Source of the DNA: Symbiodinium natans
Lineage: Eukaryota; Sar; Dinophyceae; Suessiales; Symbiodiniaceae
Assembly (NCBI GenBank): GCA_905221605.1
Contig: CAJNDS010002705.1
Span: forward strand, 1 to 64,000
Length of the DNA: 64,000 nucleotides
Reading direction: 5' to 3'
This document shows positions 36,852-47,700 of this stretch, in pieces. Positions within the stretch are counted from its first letter, which is position 1. Each line of letters begins with the position of its first letter. The notes beneath the pieces are model-generated. The model saw only the letters and a list, made by a program, of their open reading frames with translations. It was not told where the DNA came from and made no database searches. The translations under genes and the position numbers were made by a program.

Positions 36852-37194
36852 GTGTAGAGTTTAGGGTTTAGGGTTTAGGGCTGAGGGGTTGATGTAAGAG
36901 TCCGGGGTACCTAATTCCAGCCAGAGTAGTGCGAAATGTGGGGTCCTGCTGGCAAAACCTGAACCCGAAACCCTGAACCTTAAACCCTAAACCCTTTACC
37001 CTTCACCCCAAGAAGCCCGAGGTAAACCTGAGCTACTTCAAAACCCCGAAACCCCGAAACCCCGAAACCCCGAAACCCCGAAATCGTAAGCCAAAGCCCC
37101 AAACATAAACCCTAAACCTCAGGCAAAAAACACTAAGCCCTGCACCCTAAACACCCCCCCCCCCCTTCTTCTCGCCCCAAATCCCAAACCCCAG

Positions 37195-37251
37195 CAGCAG
37201 CCCTCGTCAGACCGGCGCCGCAGTTTGAGCCAGAGCCCTGCCGGGGCCTTG
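37195..37251 (+). CDS. Exon-like island, Ser/Gln/Arg-rich
   Basis: After AACCCCAG: QQPSSDRRRSLSQSPAGAL, ending CTTG|GTCTTAGGG. Preceded by a strong polypyrimidine run (CCCCCCCTTCTTCTC). Confidence 0.4.
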
Positions 37252-37252
37252 G

Positions 37253-37440
37253 TCTTAGGGCTTTTTGGGCTTTTTGGGCTTTTTGGGCTTTTTGGGCTTT
37301 TTGGGCTTTTTGGGCTTTTTGGGCTTTTTGGGCTTTTTGGGCTTTTTGGGCTTTTTGGGCTTTTTGGGCTTTTGGGCTTTTTGGTTTTTTTGGGCTTTTT
37401 GGGCTTTTAGGGCTTTAGGGTTGTAGGGTTTGGGGTTTAT
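37253..37440. repeat. 9-bp repeat GGGCTTTTT
   Basis: About fifteen copies of GGGCTTTTT degrade into TTTAGGG-like units. It is plausibly derived from the heptamer by insertion. The Phe/Gly/Leu ORF on + is repeat-driven. Confidence 0.85.
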
Positions 37441-38096
37441 AGGGTTTAGGGTTTAGGGTTTCGGGGTTTGCGAGCTTTAGGAGGGTTTTAGGGCTTTTGG
37501 GGCTTTAGGGTTTCAGGGTTCGGGGTTTAGGGGAATGTTTTGAAATTGGGTACTAAGGGGGTTTAGAGTTTCGGGTTTTTGGGGAGCTTTGGGGTTTTGG
37601 GAGTTTGAGGCTAGAGTTTTCATGCAAAGCCTTCCAGTAGCAGCCGGTCAAGCTGTTCTCGCAACCTAATTTGTGTAAGTTAGCGAGCTCACCCGAGGCG
37701 AGTTTCAGTTATTTCCGGTTGCCATGACTGTGTGATTTAGCCAGTGCTCTTGGTACTCTTGCTCTTTTTGGCCGAAGCCTAGACCCTAAACGCCCCGAAG
37801 CCCTAGCTTTCCTGAGGGTTGGCCGAAACTCCCTCTCCAGTGGAGCTACGCGCGACTTCGGCCGGATGGGGGGGGGGGGGGGGGGGGGCTGGCATGCCAG
37901 CGCGGTGGGTTTTGCGAGGAAGGATGTGTGCATGTCGAAGGTTTGGTCATCATGGCTTTCCCTACTTGCCCCCTTAAATAGCCTTAACCGGGCTGGGGGG
38001 CAGCAGGAGAACCCATGATTTAGGAGTTGACGGGTTTCGCTTGTCAGGGTGCAGGAAGCCCTAAAATAGGGCCCAGAGTATGCCTCCTTTTTGTTT
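37441..38096. other. Stretch without recognised gene
   Basis: Degenerate TTTAGGG-like sequence, poly-G at 37866-37889, and a short coding-like piece (QSLPVAAGQAVLAT, about 37626-37667). No clear gene. Confidence 0.35.
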
Positions 38097-38169
38097 GGGT
38101 CTAGGTTCCCTTATGGGCCCCTTGAAACCCAAAGGGCACACATTTGATTCCCTTTAGCGTTGGGCCTAG
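38097..38169 (+). mobile_element. Family E introner-like element
   Basis: GTCTAGGTTCCCTTATGGGC to GCGTTGGGCCTAG, diverged. Confidence 0.35.
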
Positions 38170-38471
38170 TCCTTAAGGCTCGGCCTAGGCCGGTGGGGGG
38201 GGGGTGAGGCCAGCGCCATTGGTCTAGTGGCTAAGGCGTCAAACTCATAAACGTCGTTTCCTAGACATACCTTTTGCTTTACCCTAAGCCTCAACCTCCG
38301 ATCCACAGTTGGCACCCTCGTCTTTAAACCCCCAAGCCCCTGAACCTCCATGAAATCCCTGACTAAACCACCCTAAACTCGAAACTCTAAACCCTAAACC
38401 CCAAACCCTAAACCCTAAACCCTAAAACCCTAAACCCTAAAAAACCCTAAAGTTCTTCCGGCCTCCTGCAG

Positions 38472-38542
38472 GTCCCACAGAGACAGCCTTTGCCGCCCCC
38501 TGCCTCCGTCGGAAAGATCGGGCGGCGTGCCGAGCACAAAGG
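38472..38542 (+). CDS. Exon-like island
   Basis: After GGCCTCCTGCAG: VPQRQPLPPPASVGKIGRRA then EHK, ending AAAGG|GTGTGGG. Pro-rich and basic. Confidence 0.4.
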
Positions 38543-38580
38543 GTGTGGGTTTTGGGCTGAGGGTGCTGCATCCTAAGCCC

Positions 38581-38723
38581 TACTTGGAGGTTCATGGTAC
38601 TTATAGCCCAGTTATAGCTATACTTATCACCCACGTATAAGCCCCTTAAGTGCCCTAAAATGGTTACATCTGGGTTATAAACAGTTCTAACTGGGCTTGT
38701 AAGTACCATGAACCTCCAAGTAG
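38581..38723. mobile_element. Family A introner-like element A6
   Basis: TACTTGGAGGTTCATGGTAC and GTACCATGAACCTCCAAGTAG: near-perfect 20-bp ends. Core CCCCTTAAGTGCCCTAAAAT. Confidence 0.6.
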
Positions 38724-38969
38724 ACTCTACACCCTAAACCTTTGGGCTTTGGGGTTTACGATTTGTGGCTCAGGGTTTACACTTTGGGGCTGAGGGGACT
38801 GGGGTGTAGCGCTCGTTGAAAGTCAAGCAGGTTATGCACCTTGTGCCCCCCTGCACACTCACTCGAACTGAGGGAGCCCTAAAAACCTGAACCTCACACT
38901 CTCCTGAAGAGGAAGCACGCGCCTGCAGAAGCGGCTGCGTGCCATCTTGTCCTTGGTCCTGGTGAAAAG

Positions 38970-41900
38970 TTAGCCTCGAATTCTACGGAGCCACCTGCCC
39001 ATGTCGTGTCTCGTTTGAGAACTCGACTCATTCCAAGCATTGCTCAGGTCTCTAGGGGGCACGAAAATGGGGCCCGTATAAGATATGCAATAACTGACTA
39101 GTGGACCTACACTGTGGCCCATCAGCACTTGTCGGAGCAGCTCTGCCATGTCTGGCACCACGTCAGTGCAGGGTCGTTGTTGCAGTCCACTACGCGGCTG
39201 GGGGATACCAACGAGGCGAAGCGAGTACACTTTTCGGCGCTTATGTGGCAGTAGGCGCTGTCCGGAGACGCGCTCCAAACAGCGGCAGCATGTCACCAAT
39301 GCCAACGTCCATTCCCGCAGAGGCGTGTTGTGCACCAGCATGCCCCCAGTGCTGGCGTCCATGTACTTGGGACCGTCGACGGCCTGGGTCCGCACAGGCG
39401 GACACTGACCTGTACTGCAGACAAAATGCACCAGCAGCTCTGTGTAGGTGATTCCAGTGGTCAGGGTTCCCTGCGCGGCATTTGCCCAACGGAGTTTTCG
39501 AAGCCACTCCCAAACAGGAACTGTAAACCACGGTGGCCATTCTTGACACAGGAGCCAGTCACGCTGAAAAGGCGGCACTCCCCAACGGATGCTGTGGTCA
39601 CGTCCTAGGGCCTTCCATTCCTCCCACTGTCGCGTTGTCTCTGTCGGGACCTCAGTGTCAAGGACCGGCTCTAGTGACTGGGCACGCTGACCAGCCTGCG
39701 TCCGTAGCCTGTTGTCCTCGCCAGATATGGCCAGCACGAAGCGGTAGTACAGGAGCAACGCATCACGCTGTCGGGTGACCCACTCAGCAACTTGGTCCAC
39801 CATGGTGCTGACAAGCTGCATGTCGGCTCGAACTGCAGCTTTTGCTGCAGCATCCGCGCTTGCATTGCCCAACGCATCCCACAGTTCCTGACCCTGCAAG
39901 CTATCAAGATCCCGGTGGGCTTTAATTTTGCGGAGTGTCACAGCCAGGGACCATGCTTCTCGGATGGCCTCAGCGAACTCAGGAAAGTGTGGGCTACCCC
40001 CTGCTACAACCCTACGAACCTCACTAAGGGCAACCTGACTATCAGTGAAAATGTGCACGTCTGCGTGGCCACTCACGCGGGCAAAGCGCAGCGCTTGTAC
40101 GAGGGCGCACAACTCAGCACGGGTGATGGTCTGAACCCCTGGTACTAAACCCCTATCAACAACCGAGAAAAGGCTAAGGACAGGTGCTCCTACCCTCCAA
40201 GCTTCAATGCGGTGTCTTTGGTCATGCTCACCCTGGGCCGTGTCCATGACAACCCCATAGCCAGCATGGCTCGCGATAGGGGTGGTTGGGTGCCTGCAGG
40301 AGCCATCAGTGAAGAGCCGCAAAGTAGGTAGGCGTTGCACGGAGGCAAGGGCAGGTGCATTTTGTGGGGGAACCAACTTACGGGTGGCAAAGACTAACCT
40401 AGGAACCTCAACCGAAGGGGGCTGGACGGCGTATGGTCCGTGTGTCCAGTGGGGCCACTCTTCCAGGATCGGGTGAATCCATGGCAGCCAGGGCTCACGT
40501 ACCTCACTCAAGGCTGTGCACTCCAGTAGCCGATGTGCTTTGTGGTCAGGTCTACCACATAGCGGGCAAGCAGCAGGATTGGCTGGGTCCCACTTTTGTT
40601 TGGTCATGCCTGAGTAAAAGGCCCCGGTGATGTACTTGGACACAACGGCGACCTCCGTGGCGGTGAAGCGGCGAAGAATGGCCGCAGTTTCGGTGGGCAT
40701 GGGTGTGCCGGCAGCATGCAGACCCTTGCGGTGAGCTACCTGGTGCTCAACGTGGTGGTTCCAGGCACGGGCAAGTCCCTGGCGGACCTCATACCGGTTG
40801 GCTGTCCAGAGCCGTATCCTGGTGTTGTCCGGACACTTGATGACTCCGTCAAGGTCTATGCGTAGGTTAACGGCCGCAAGTGCGCGGACCAAGGCAGTGG
40901 CTGGCCCTTGAACGGAGACCTGGGCGGGCTCTGTTGCAGTTGCGACAGCAAGCATGGAAGTGGCAGTACTCGTATCAACCTGCATCAGCCGGCGTAGGGC
41001 CTGAACTTGTTGCTCAAGCGCGTAGTGCTCCGGGTCCTGCAGTGCGTCATGAAGGCACGTCAGGGCAAGGTAAGGGGACTTCGCACGGCAGGGCCCAACG
41101 AGTGCAGCGGCGGCCAGGCCTCGCAGGTCAGCGAAGTCCTTCTTGCTGAAGCAGGCGCCCTCGGTGCCGAACATGCAAGACGGCCAGACGCTCGTCTGGA
41201 TCAAGTGGGCCTTGTTCAGCAGAGGCCGCTCCTGCTTTTCAAGCCGGCGCAGACGCGCCATGCCAGCCTCCTTCTTGTCACGTCGCACCTGAGCATGGTT
41301 GCGGCGGTCAAACTGGTAAGCGGCCCCCAGTTCTTTTGCGCTGGTGACAACAGGGACCTCAACACCCTCAGGGAAACACGCCTGCCATGTGGTAGTCAGC
41401 CAGGTACGGAGGGACCCCTTGGTGGCCCACCCGTAGGATTTGAGCCAATCGACAGGAAGTTTCACTGCTGTCAAGAAAGCCAGGACCTCTTGTGTGGCAA
41501 TACTGAAGGCATCCGGCGTGGAGGCATGCCAGGACCAGTTGTCAACGTATGTGTGGATGTGGGCGGCAACGGCACCGAGGAGGCAATCAACCGCATGGCA
41601 AACTGCTGCCATGGCAGCCACAGAGAAGGGGTCACCTTCCGGGGCACCATTACAAGAGTGCACACCAGGCCCCAAAGTACCACCCAGGGCAGGGTGGCGG
41701 CTGAGGCGGCGCAAGCAATCCTGCCAGAAGTCAACAAGGTGGGCAGGGCAGCCGGTATGACACAGCAGGAATCTTAGAGGCGGCCACGGAAGTTGGTTGA
41801 AACACTTCACAATGTCTATGCTGGCGCCAAGGAGTGGGTCATTGCTCATCTTGGCAACCTCGATGGCGTGTTGCTGGCAGATGTAGAGGTCAGGGGCGGA

Positions 41901-44681
41901 GCGCCCTGGCAGTGAACCCATAACCGCCCTGGAGAAGCGGCGACCGTACTCAGACAAGACCTGACGTGTGAGGACTGAAGACCACAGTCTATAGAGCGTG
42001 CTCAGGACAAGTATGGGTCGGCTCTGTCGCATAGAGGTGGGTGCCTGGACCTTGGCAAGGACGCACACCCTAGCCTGCATGAGATGCGCAGGCATGCCAC
42101 AACGCACGGCCGCGGCAAACACCTTGGTAAGGGCCGCAATGGCAGGTGTTGGAAGCTGTTTAAGCTCAGCCGGCGCCCAGCCACAGACGCCGGTAGCCTT
42201 ACGGGCCGGCATGTCACGGAGGACCTCCTGCCACAACTCAACCCGATCAAGACGCACGTCAATGGCAGGGAGGGCAGGCCCAAAGCGCTCAATCAGCCTG
42301 GTGAACGCGGGCCACTCGTGTAGAGATGCAGCTTGGTCAGGGCTATCCCGCTGCCAGAGGGGCCCCCAGAAGGCAGTGAAGGCCGCAGTTAGTTCATGGG
42401 GTGCGGTAGCAAATTTCTCCTGCTGCACCTGGACCTCACAGGGGGGTTTGTGTTCGCACTCAAAGTCGACAAAGCCGTCCTGTTGGGCCCTGCCAGCGCA
42501 GCGCTGATTGTAGACTAGAAAATCCTGCCAAGGCTCAAGGTGCACCCCAGCATCCAGCTTGTAGCGGTACGTCTGCGGTCCTATCTGCTGGTGAAAGACA
42601 GCTTTGCAGGCAATGGGGGCTTGGACGCACGTGATTGGGGGATGTTGGTCCGGTCGCATGGCCGCGAACCCCTGGGTGGAGGAACCGTGCTTCCTATCCA
42701 TTTCCAGCCGGTACTTGAACAAGTCATGCCTGCGTTTAGCCTCCTGACGCACAAGGGCCCTGCAGTCATGCTGCAGGTATGCAAGGCAGGTGGTGAGCCA
42801 CTCCTGGCTTGGTGGGCTAACGGGGACAAGCGGGAAGATAGCAATCCCCAGTAACCAATGGCCGAAAGGCATACCATACCCCTTGCCTCTGAGTATGGCA
42901 CGCCATTGCTGGTCAAGCTCGGTTTGCTGGCTGAGGTCAGGCGAGCGACCGCCACGGGTGAAAGCCTGGGTAGTGCGGAGCAGGGTCTGCACGCGACGTA
43001 CTTGTTTAACGCGCTTCTGGCTCAAATAGGACGTGGCCTCCTGGTCAGGCTGGTAATCCCCATCCCGCGCTTGGCGGAAGAGCTGTGGCATGGGGCACGG
43101 GGTCAAGGTCCGCGGCATGCAACGTCCACACTCCTTTGGCAAGAGGCCGGGCTGCGGCTGCGCAATGGGGTCCTCACTGTGCTGGCGGCTAAGGCAGGCG
43201 TCCACAGCATGCTCGATGGTCTGGGACCAGGACCGGAAGCATTTGTCAACGTCATCAACCGTTTGGCATCGCTCAGCCTGCGCGATCACGGCAGGACACC
43301 GGGTCTCACATTGACTGGCAAGAAGGGCAGGGTCAGGATTGTACTGGGCCCATGGCTTTGGCAACGTCCAGCGATGAAGGCAAGGCAGCTGCTGGGGTGT
43401 GTGTAGTCGCACAACGAGAGGCGCATGGGCATCAAACAGGTGACAGTGCACAAGGACAGAGGCACTATCCCACAGCGCCACCAAGGCAGGGTGCAGCAAC
43501 ATGGTGTCATGTCGTGTGGCACCTTTGCATGTTGGCGGTAGCTCCAGTCCCGTCTGGGCGTAGGCCAGCTCAAAAGCCTCGCGGTACCCTCGCGCCCGGA
43601 AGAGCTCACCGGCCGGGAGGGCAAGCGGGTCAGTATTAAAATCCCCCGCAATCACGCACGGGATACGATTAGCAGTGGCACGGTCGAAAGCAGTCTGCAG
43701 CAAGGTCTGGTTCAGCTCACGTGCCTTGGGATTATTCGCCGGCGTGCCGTAGACCGCCAAGAATCGAACCTCCATGGCCCCAATCCGAATGAAACTTTCA
43801 CACAATCTGCCCGCCTGGTAAGGCTCAGCGGGCAGCGGTGTCACAGACGGTCTGGATGGGAGGGTGCTAAGGATGGCAACCCCGCTGGCCATTCCCCGAA
43901 GCGTGTCGTGCGCCTGACCGTCACGGGTGTGGGGGGCGACCGGGTGCCCCCATCTGGAGGTGTACCCCTGGCGTCGAAGGGCCACTCCCTCAATCTGCTG
44001 AGCTCTAGCAACCGCGGAGGTTTCCGACACGCACAGGATGTGGGCACCAACGCGGCTTACAAGGGCGGCTTTGTGCAGAATGGACGTGGGATTCAGCACA
44101 GCAATGTCGCAGATGTGGCCTGGTGTCGGCGGACGTGGTCGGCGGCGGGGCGGAGGAGTGGGCCTTGTTGGGCAGGTTGTCTGCGGAAAGAACGTGGAGA
44201 GGAGAAGTTGCTGGGCCGGACCTGGATGGGAGGCCTCACCGATGCGCAGGCCATGTGTAGGCCACCCGCACCATCTAGAAGCGTCAGCAATCACCAACCA
44301 GACGGAAGTCAGCGAGCAGCTGGGGCTTTCAAAAGGGTCACGGAAACTGTTGACAGAGGGTGACCAGGCACCATTACTGCAATGCGAAATGCAAGGAAAA
44401 GCCCACATCAGGCCCAGGTTTCCATGCCGGGCTCCAAAACCCGGACTTGGGCCAGAAGTGGCACATTCCCTTGTGGGAAAGGTGTGTAGCAAGGCCAAGA
44501 AAGCCACAAAACCAAAGCAAAAAGGGAGGGGCACAAACCAGGCCACATGCATACCAAGATGCCCGGGGTAGGCCCTGTCAGAGTGGTGAATGCCGGCTGT
44601 GGGGCATGTGCTGGAGGAACAGGGGTCAAGGTCAATGTTGTCTAGGGACCCCTTTTGAGGGCCATTGGTGCCAGCACGCAC
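38970..44681 (-). CDS. LINE ORF2: endonuclease / reverse transcriptase / RNase H
   Basis: The frame starts at a GTG; the first ATG is codon 44 (44550-44552). Domains (residues): hydrophobic stretch 45-66; GEASHPGP 148-155; AP-type endonuclease 190-426 with LNPTS, SET (219-221), GDFNT (346-350) and DAHAPL (417-422); reverse transcriptase about 865-1110 with SIDIVKCF (954), GAPEGDPFS (1012) and YVDN (1045-1048) where YADD/FADD is usual; CX2C-H-C finger 1372-1388; RNase H 1453-1620 with D1459, E1523, D1547 and D1610; and an uncharacterised C-terminal 280 residues. It acts in target-primed reverse transcription. The frame is intact, but the YVDN change may affect activity. It lies in frame with ORF1 after one TGA. 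Confidence 0.9.
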   Translation of the reverse strand: MRAGTNGPQKGSLDNIDLDPCSSSTCPTAGIHHSDRAYPGHLGMHVAWFVPLPFCFGFVAFLALLHTFPTRECATSGPSPGFGARHGNLGLMWAFPCISHCSNGAWSPSVNSFRDPFESPSCSLTSVWLVIADASRWCGWPTHGLRIGEASHPGPAQQLLLSTFFPQTTCPTRPTPPPRRRPRPPTPGHICDIAVLNPTSILHKAALVSRVGAHILCVSETSAVARAQQIEGVALRRQGYTSRWGHPVAPHTRDGQAHDTLRGMASGVAILSTLPSRPSVTPLPAEPYQAGRLCESFIRIGAMEVRFLAVYGTPANNPKARELNQTLLQTAFDRATANRIPCVIAGDFNTDPLALPAGELFRARGYREAFELAYAQTGLELPPTCKGATRHDTMLLHPALVALWDSASVLVHCHLFDAHAPLVVRLHTPQQLPCLHRWTLPKPWAQYNPDPALLASQCETRCPAVIAQAERCQTVDDVDKCFRSWSQTIEHAVDACLSRQHSEDPIAQPQPGLLPKECGRCMPRTLTPCPMPQLFRQARDGDYQPDQEATSYLSQKRVKQVRRVQTLLRTTQAFTRGGRSPDLSQQTELDQQWRAILRGKGYGMPFGHWLLGIAIFPLVPVSPPSQEWLTTCLAYLQHDCRALVRQEAKRRHDLFKYRLEMDRKHGSSTQGFAAMRPDQHPPITCVQAPIACKAVFHQQIGPQTYRYKLDAGVHLEPWQDFLVYNQRCAGRAQQDGFVDFECEHKPPCEVQVQQEKFATAPHELTAAFTAFWGPLWQRDSPDQAASLHEWPAFTRLIERFGPALPAIDVRLDRVELWQEVLRDMPARKATGVCGWAPAELKQLPTPAIAALTKVFAAAVRCGMPAHLMQARVCVLAKVQAPTSMRQSRPILVLSTLYRLWSSVLTRQVLSEYGRRFSRAVMGSLPGRSAPDLYICQQHAIEVAKMSNDPLLGASIDIVKCFNQLPWPPLRFLLCHTGCPAHLVDFWQDCLRRLSRHPALGGTLGPGVHSCNGAPEGDPFSVAAMAAVCHAVDCLLGAVAAHIHTYVDNWSWHASTPDAFSIATQEVLAFLTAVKLPVDWLKSYGWATKGSLRTWLTTTWQACFPEGVEVPVVTSAKELGAAYQFDRRNHAQVRRDKKEAGMARLRRLEKQERPLLNKAHLIQTSVWPSCMFGTEGACFSKKDFADLRGLAAAALVGPCRAKSPYLALTCLHDALQDPEHYALEQQVQALRRLMQVDTSTATSMLAVATATEPAQVSVQGPATALVRALAAVNLRIDLDGVIKCPDNTRIRLWTANRYEVRQGLARAWNHHVEHQVAHRKGLHAAGTPMPTETAAILRRFTATEVAVVSKYITGAFYSGMTKQKWDPANPAACPLCGRPDHKAHRLLECTALSEVREPWLPWIHPILEEWPHWTHGPYAVQPPSVEVPRLVFATRKLVPPQNAPALASVQRLPTLRLFTDGSCRHPTTPIASHAGYGVVMDTAQGEHDQRHRIEAWRVGAPVLSLFSVVDRGLVPGVQTITRAELCALVQALRFARVSGHADVHIFTDSQVALSEVRRVVAGGSPHFPEFAEAIREAWSLAVTLRKIKAHRDLDSLQGQELWDALGNASADAAAKAAVRADMQLVSTMVDQVAEWVTRQRDALLLYYRFVLAISGEDNRLRTQAGQRAQSLEPVLDTEVPTETTRQWEEWKALGRDHSIRWGVPPFQRDWLLCQEWPPWFTVPVWEWLRKLRWANAAQGTLTTGITYTELLVHFVCSTGQCPPVRTQAVDGPKYMDASTGGMLVHNTPLREWTLALVTCCRCLERVSGQRLLPHKRRKVYSLRLVGIPQPRSGLQQRPCTDVVPDMAELLRQVLMGHSVGPLVSYCISYTGPIFVPPRDLSNAWNESSSQTRHDMGRWLRRIRG

Positions 44682-44708
44682 CCAACGACCCCACCCCAGT
44701 AGTAGTCA
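44682..44708 (-). promoter_or_regulatory. Candidate stop-codon readthrough site between ORF1 and ORF2
   Basis: On -, ORF1 ends CTC TGA CTA CTA and the same frame continues as open codons into ORF2 (44705 down to 44682, no stop). TGA followed by CTA is a known leaky termination context in animal, plant-virus and alphavirus genes. ORF2 has no nearby ATG, which fits translation by readthrough. A plain nonsense mutation is the alternative. Confidence 0.5.
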
Positions 44709-47700
44709 GAGGGCATCCCCAGCACCGCCCGTGCGCGGGCGCTTGTTCTCGCTCTGGGCAAGGATGAGCTGCTTGAGCTCATTCAGGCCTGTCTGCATTT
44801 GGGATTCCTGCTGGCGTTGGGCTGCCTGCAGGGACTCAAGACTATGTTGGAACTGCGCACTCAGGCTAGCCCCGAGCTGTTGCAGTTCTCCTCGCACAGC
44901 TGTCATGTCCTCCTGGTGTTGTTGCTGGTCATGGGCTCTGTGCTTGGACTCAGTCTCGACTGCCGATTGCAACCTGGCCATGCCGAGCTCCAGTGCAGCT
45001 ATGCGCTTATCCTGACCTGAGACCTGCGCCTGCAATTGAACCTCCCCAGGATTGGCCTTCAGGCTGGTAGGCTGTTGCGGCGGACGGATGGCGCGGCCTT
45101 GCTGCTGCAGGTAAGCGCCCCAAGGGTCCGTTGGGTGTGAGGCGTCGCCAGCGAAAGTCTGCGAGGATGTTGCAGGAGCAGAGGCAGGCAGGTCTGGCAA
45201 TCGTCCAGCTTGCACGACTGGTTTGGCAGCCGCACGTGAAGGGACTGCCGCTATGAGCACTGGGCAGTCATTGAACGTAGGCAGTGTGGTTGGTGGTGAG
45301 GAGGCTGAGCCAACTAGCCAGTGCGCTGGCCCCAACATTTTCAACACCTTCACCTTCCAGCCTAGCTTGCCTGCCCATTGAGCCAACTCCTCCTGGGAAG
45401 CTTTGGCTGGTAGCGGGCCTACCTTAAACAAGAGGCGGACTTGGATATTTTCTGGCACGGTGTCGGCAGGTCGCAGTTGTTTGAAGGTTGCCGAGAACTC
45501 GGCAGCTGGCACACGCAGGCCATAGCGATTGCGACCTCGCACAAGCCCATGTTGGTGGGGGACCAAAAGTGCTAGCCTCTCTGCCTCGCTCCGGCCACCA
45601 GGCAGCCAGACAATGGCCCATTCCGGGAGCGGCCTGGAGTCCTCCCAGCTTTTTGGCAGCACGTACACATGGTTGAAGCCACTTTTGCGCAAGACAGCGG
45701 GGAGTTGAGCATCTGGTACCTTGGCATGAAACTGGATGGAGTCGGACGCCTGCGGCAGAGAGGCCTTGCCATCAGCACGAAAAGAGCGGCCCCAGGGGTG
45801 AACAAGGATGCGGTCCTGCCCTGGTGCTGTGAAGGCTTGCTGCGCCTCCCGGACTGGTTGCTTGGCAATGGTCTGCCAATCCTGACCGTCGGCTAAGTCA
45901 TCCCTGTACATGCTGAAGGAGCAACACGTCATCCCCTCTACAGTTACAGTGGCCTGTTGTTTGTACTTTGGCCTAACTTCCGTGGTGCCCACGTTGTGCA
46001 TGCAGGCGGCAAGCAAATGAGGCTCCTGGGAGGTGGCATGTGTAGCAGACACGCTCACTTTGCCGGCGCAGCGGTCCGGCTCAGGGCATTCATGGCCAAG
46101 CACCAGCACGCACAGGCTATCTGCTTTCATCTCACGGAGCAGGGCCAGGTCCTCCTTGCGTGCTTGTGCGGCGTCCATCAGGATCACCCCACTGGCACCT
46201 TGGCTGATGGATCGGATGATGGGGACGGGGTTGCCGTCCACACCGCACCAAATGTCCGGGGCTATGTAGAAGTCCTTGGCACCGGGTGTAGGCAGATTGT
46301 GGAGCTTGCGTCTTTGGACAGCCCGCTGGATGCGGACTGCCGCCTTCGTGGCTCGATTGTCTCCTTCCGGGAGTGTAACGCCTGCCCCTGCCGCAAACGC
46401 TGTCAAGGCCTCCCAGCGCTGGTGCAAGTCAGTGGCCTGGACCTGTTGGAGGCACGCAGCTGCTCCCCTGGCTCCTATCAGCTTATCCACTGCGACAGCC
46501 GCAGCGTGCAGGTCTATACCCCTATCAAGCAAAACCGTGGCAAGGCGGGTCTTAGCTAATTGGACGTTAGCGTCCTTGGCTCCTCCTCCTCGGACCTCAG
46601 GCATCACGCTAAGCACAAGTGGTCCACCCCCGGCACGGTGCAACGCCTGACCAGAGATATGGCCGAGCACGGCGTCGATTGGTAGAGGGAAGGGCCCCGA
46701 GAAGACACGGACCCCCGGGCCCAAGGCCAAGCAATACGATGCATTCTCCCAGCATTGGGCAATGGCTGCAGTAGGCATGGTAGCAGGCAAGGCAAGTACT
46801 GACACCGTGTGGGCATTGACTTGAAGTTCAGTCATCACAGTTGCTCCCGTGGATGTTTGCACGAGCATGCGCAGCTGTCCCAGGAAGAGAGTGCAGCGAA
46901 GGTAGTCCAGCATGCCGGCAAGAGGCACCAGCAAGGGGCGCTTACTGGCACGGATGGTCAGATGCAGCTGCTCCCCTGCGGCGTTTGGGAGCGGTCCAAA
47001 CTCACTGTCCCATCCGAGGCGCTCAAGCAGGACTGTGGGGAAGCGCGCGTACCACGCTGTGGCAGCACCAGCTGGGATCGCAAAGTGGTAAGGCGCCTGG
47101 CGGTTGGTCAACAGGGCCGCACACACCTCATTGCCTGACAACGCCGGCAAGCCAGGAAGCAAAGGCTCACTCGCAGGGAGAAGGCACACGCAGGTGGGCA
47201 TGTCTGAAAGTCTGTGCAGGATTCGGCCATGTACGTCAGTAAAAACCTGTGCACCCGTCAGCTGGGGATGCTCCGGCTGAAGAACAGCCCTTAGTTGTGC
47301 AAAGACATCACTGCTGTCGCGCATCAGGCATGCAAGACCCTGGGGGGAGGCTACAACTAAAACCTTAGCATTAGGGCGCGGTCGCGTGTCAAGGTCTACA
47401 TGGGGGAACTTAGGGCTAGCCTGGGTGACTTGGTACACAGCACCGACACAAGACAAGGGACGGCCAGTGCGGCACGCCTGCACGGGGATGGCCGGGAAAC
47501 AGGCCTCAGCAACCTGGATGCCCGGGCACTGCACGTCGAACCCTAAAGCATCAAGCACTTGGTCAACTCTGAGCAGAATGGAGAACGACACTGTAAGAGT
47601 GGGCTCTGCGTCATCCGGGGGTGGCGCAAAGACTTGCAAGCGATGCATGGCACACGGGGACCTGCAAAGGCCAAAGTCAATCTCGGCACGCAGGGCCTCA

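Noticed and set aside
37225-37410. FGLFGLFGL ORF
   Set aside because: Translation of the GGGCTTTTT 9-bp repeat.
38212-38250. tRNA-like 5' half (AGCGCCATTGGTCTAGTGGCTAAGGC... with CTCATAA loop)
   Set aside because: The D-arm resembles a tRNA and the loop could hold CAT, but the anticodon stem does not pair and no T-arm or 3' acceptor half follows. At most it is a degraded tRNA or SINE-like remnant.
39101-44767. Many + strand ORFs of 60-256 codons inside the LINE
   Set aside because: Shadows of ORF2 on the opposite strand; ORF2 has recognisable endonuclease, RT and RNase H motifs.
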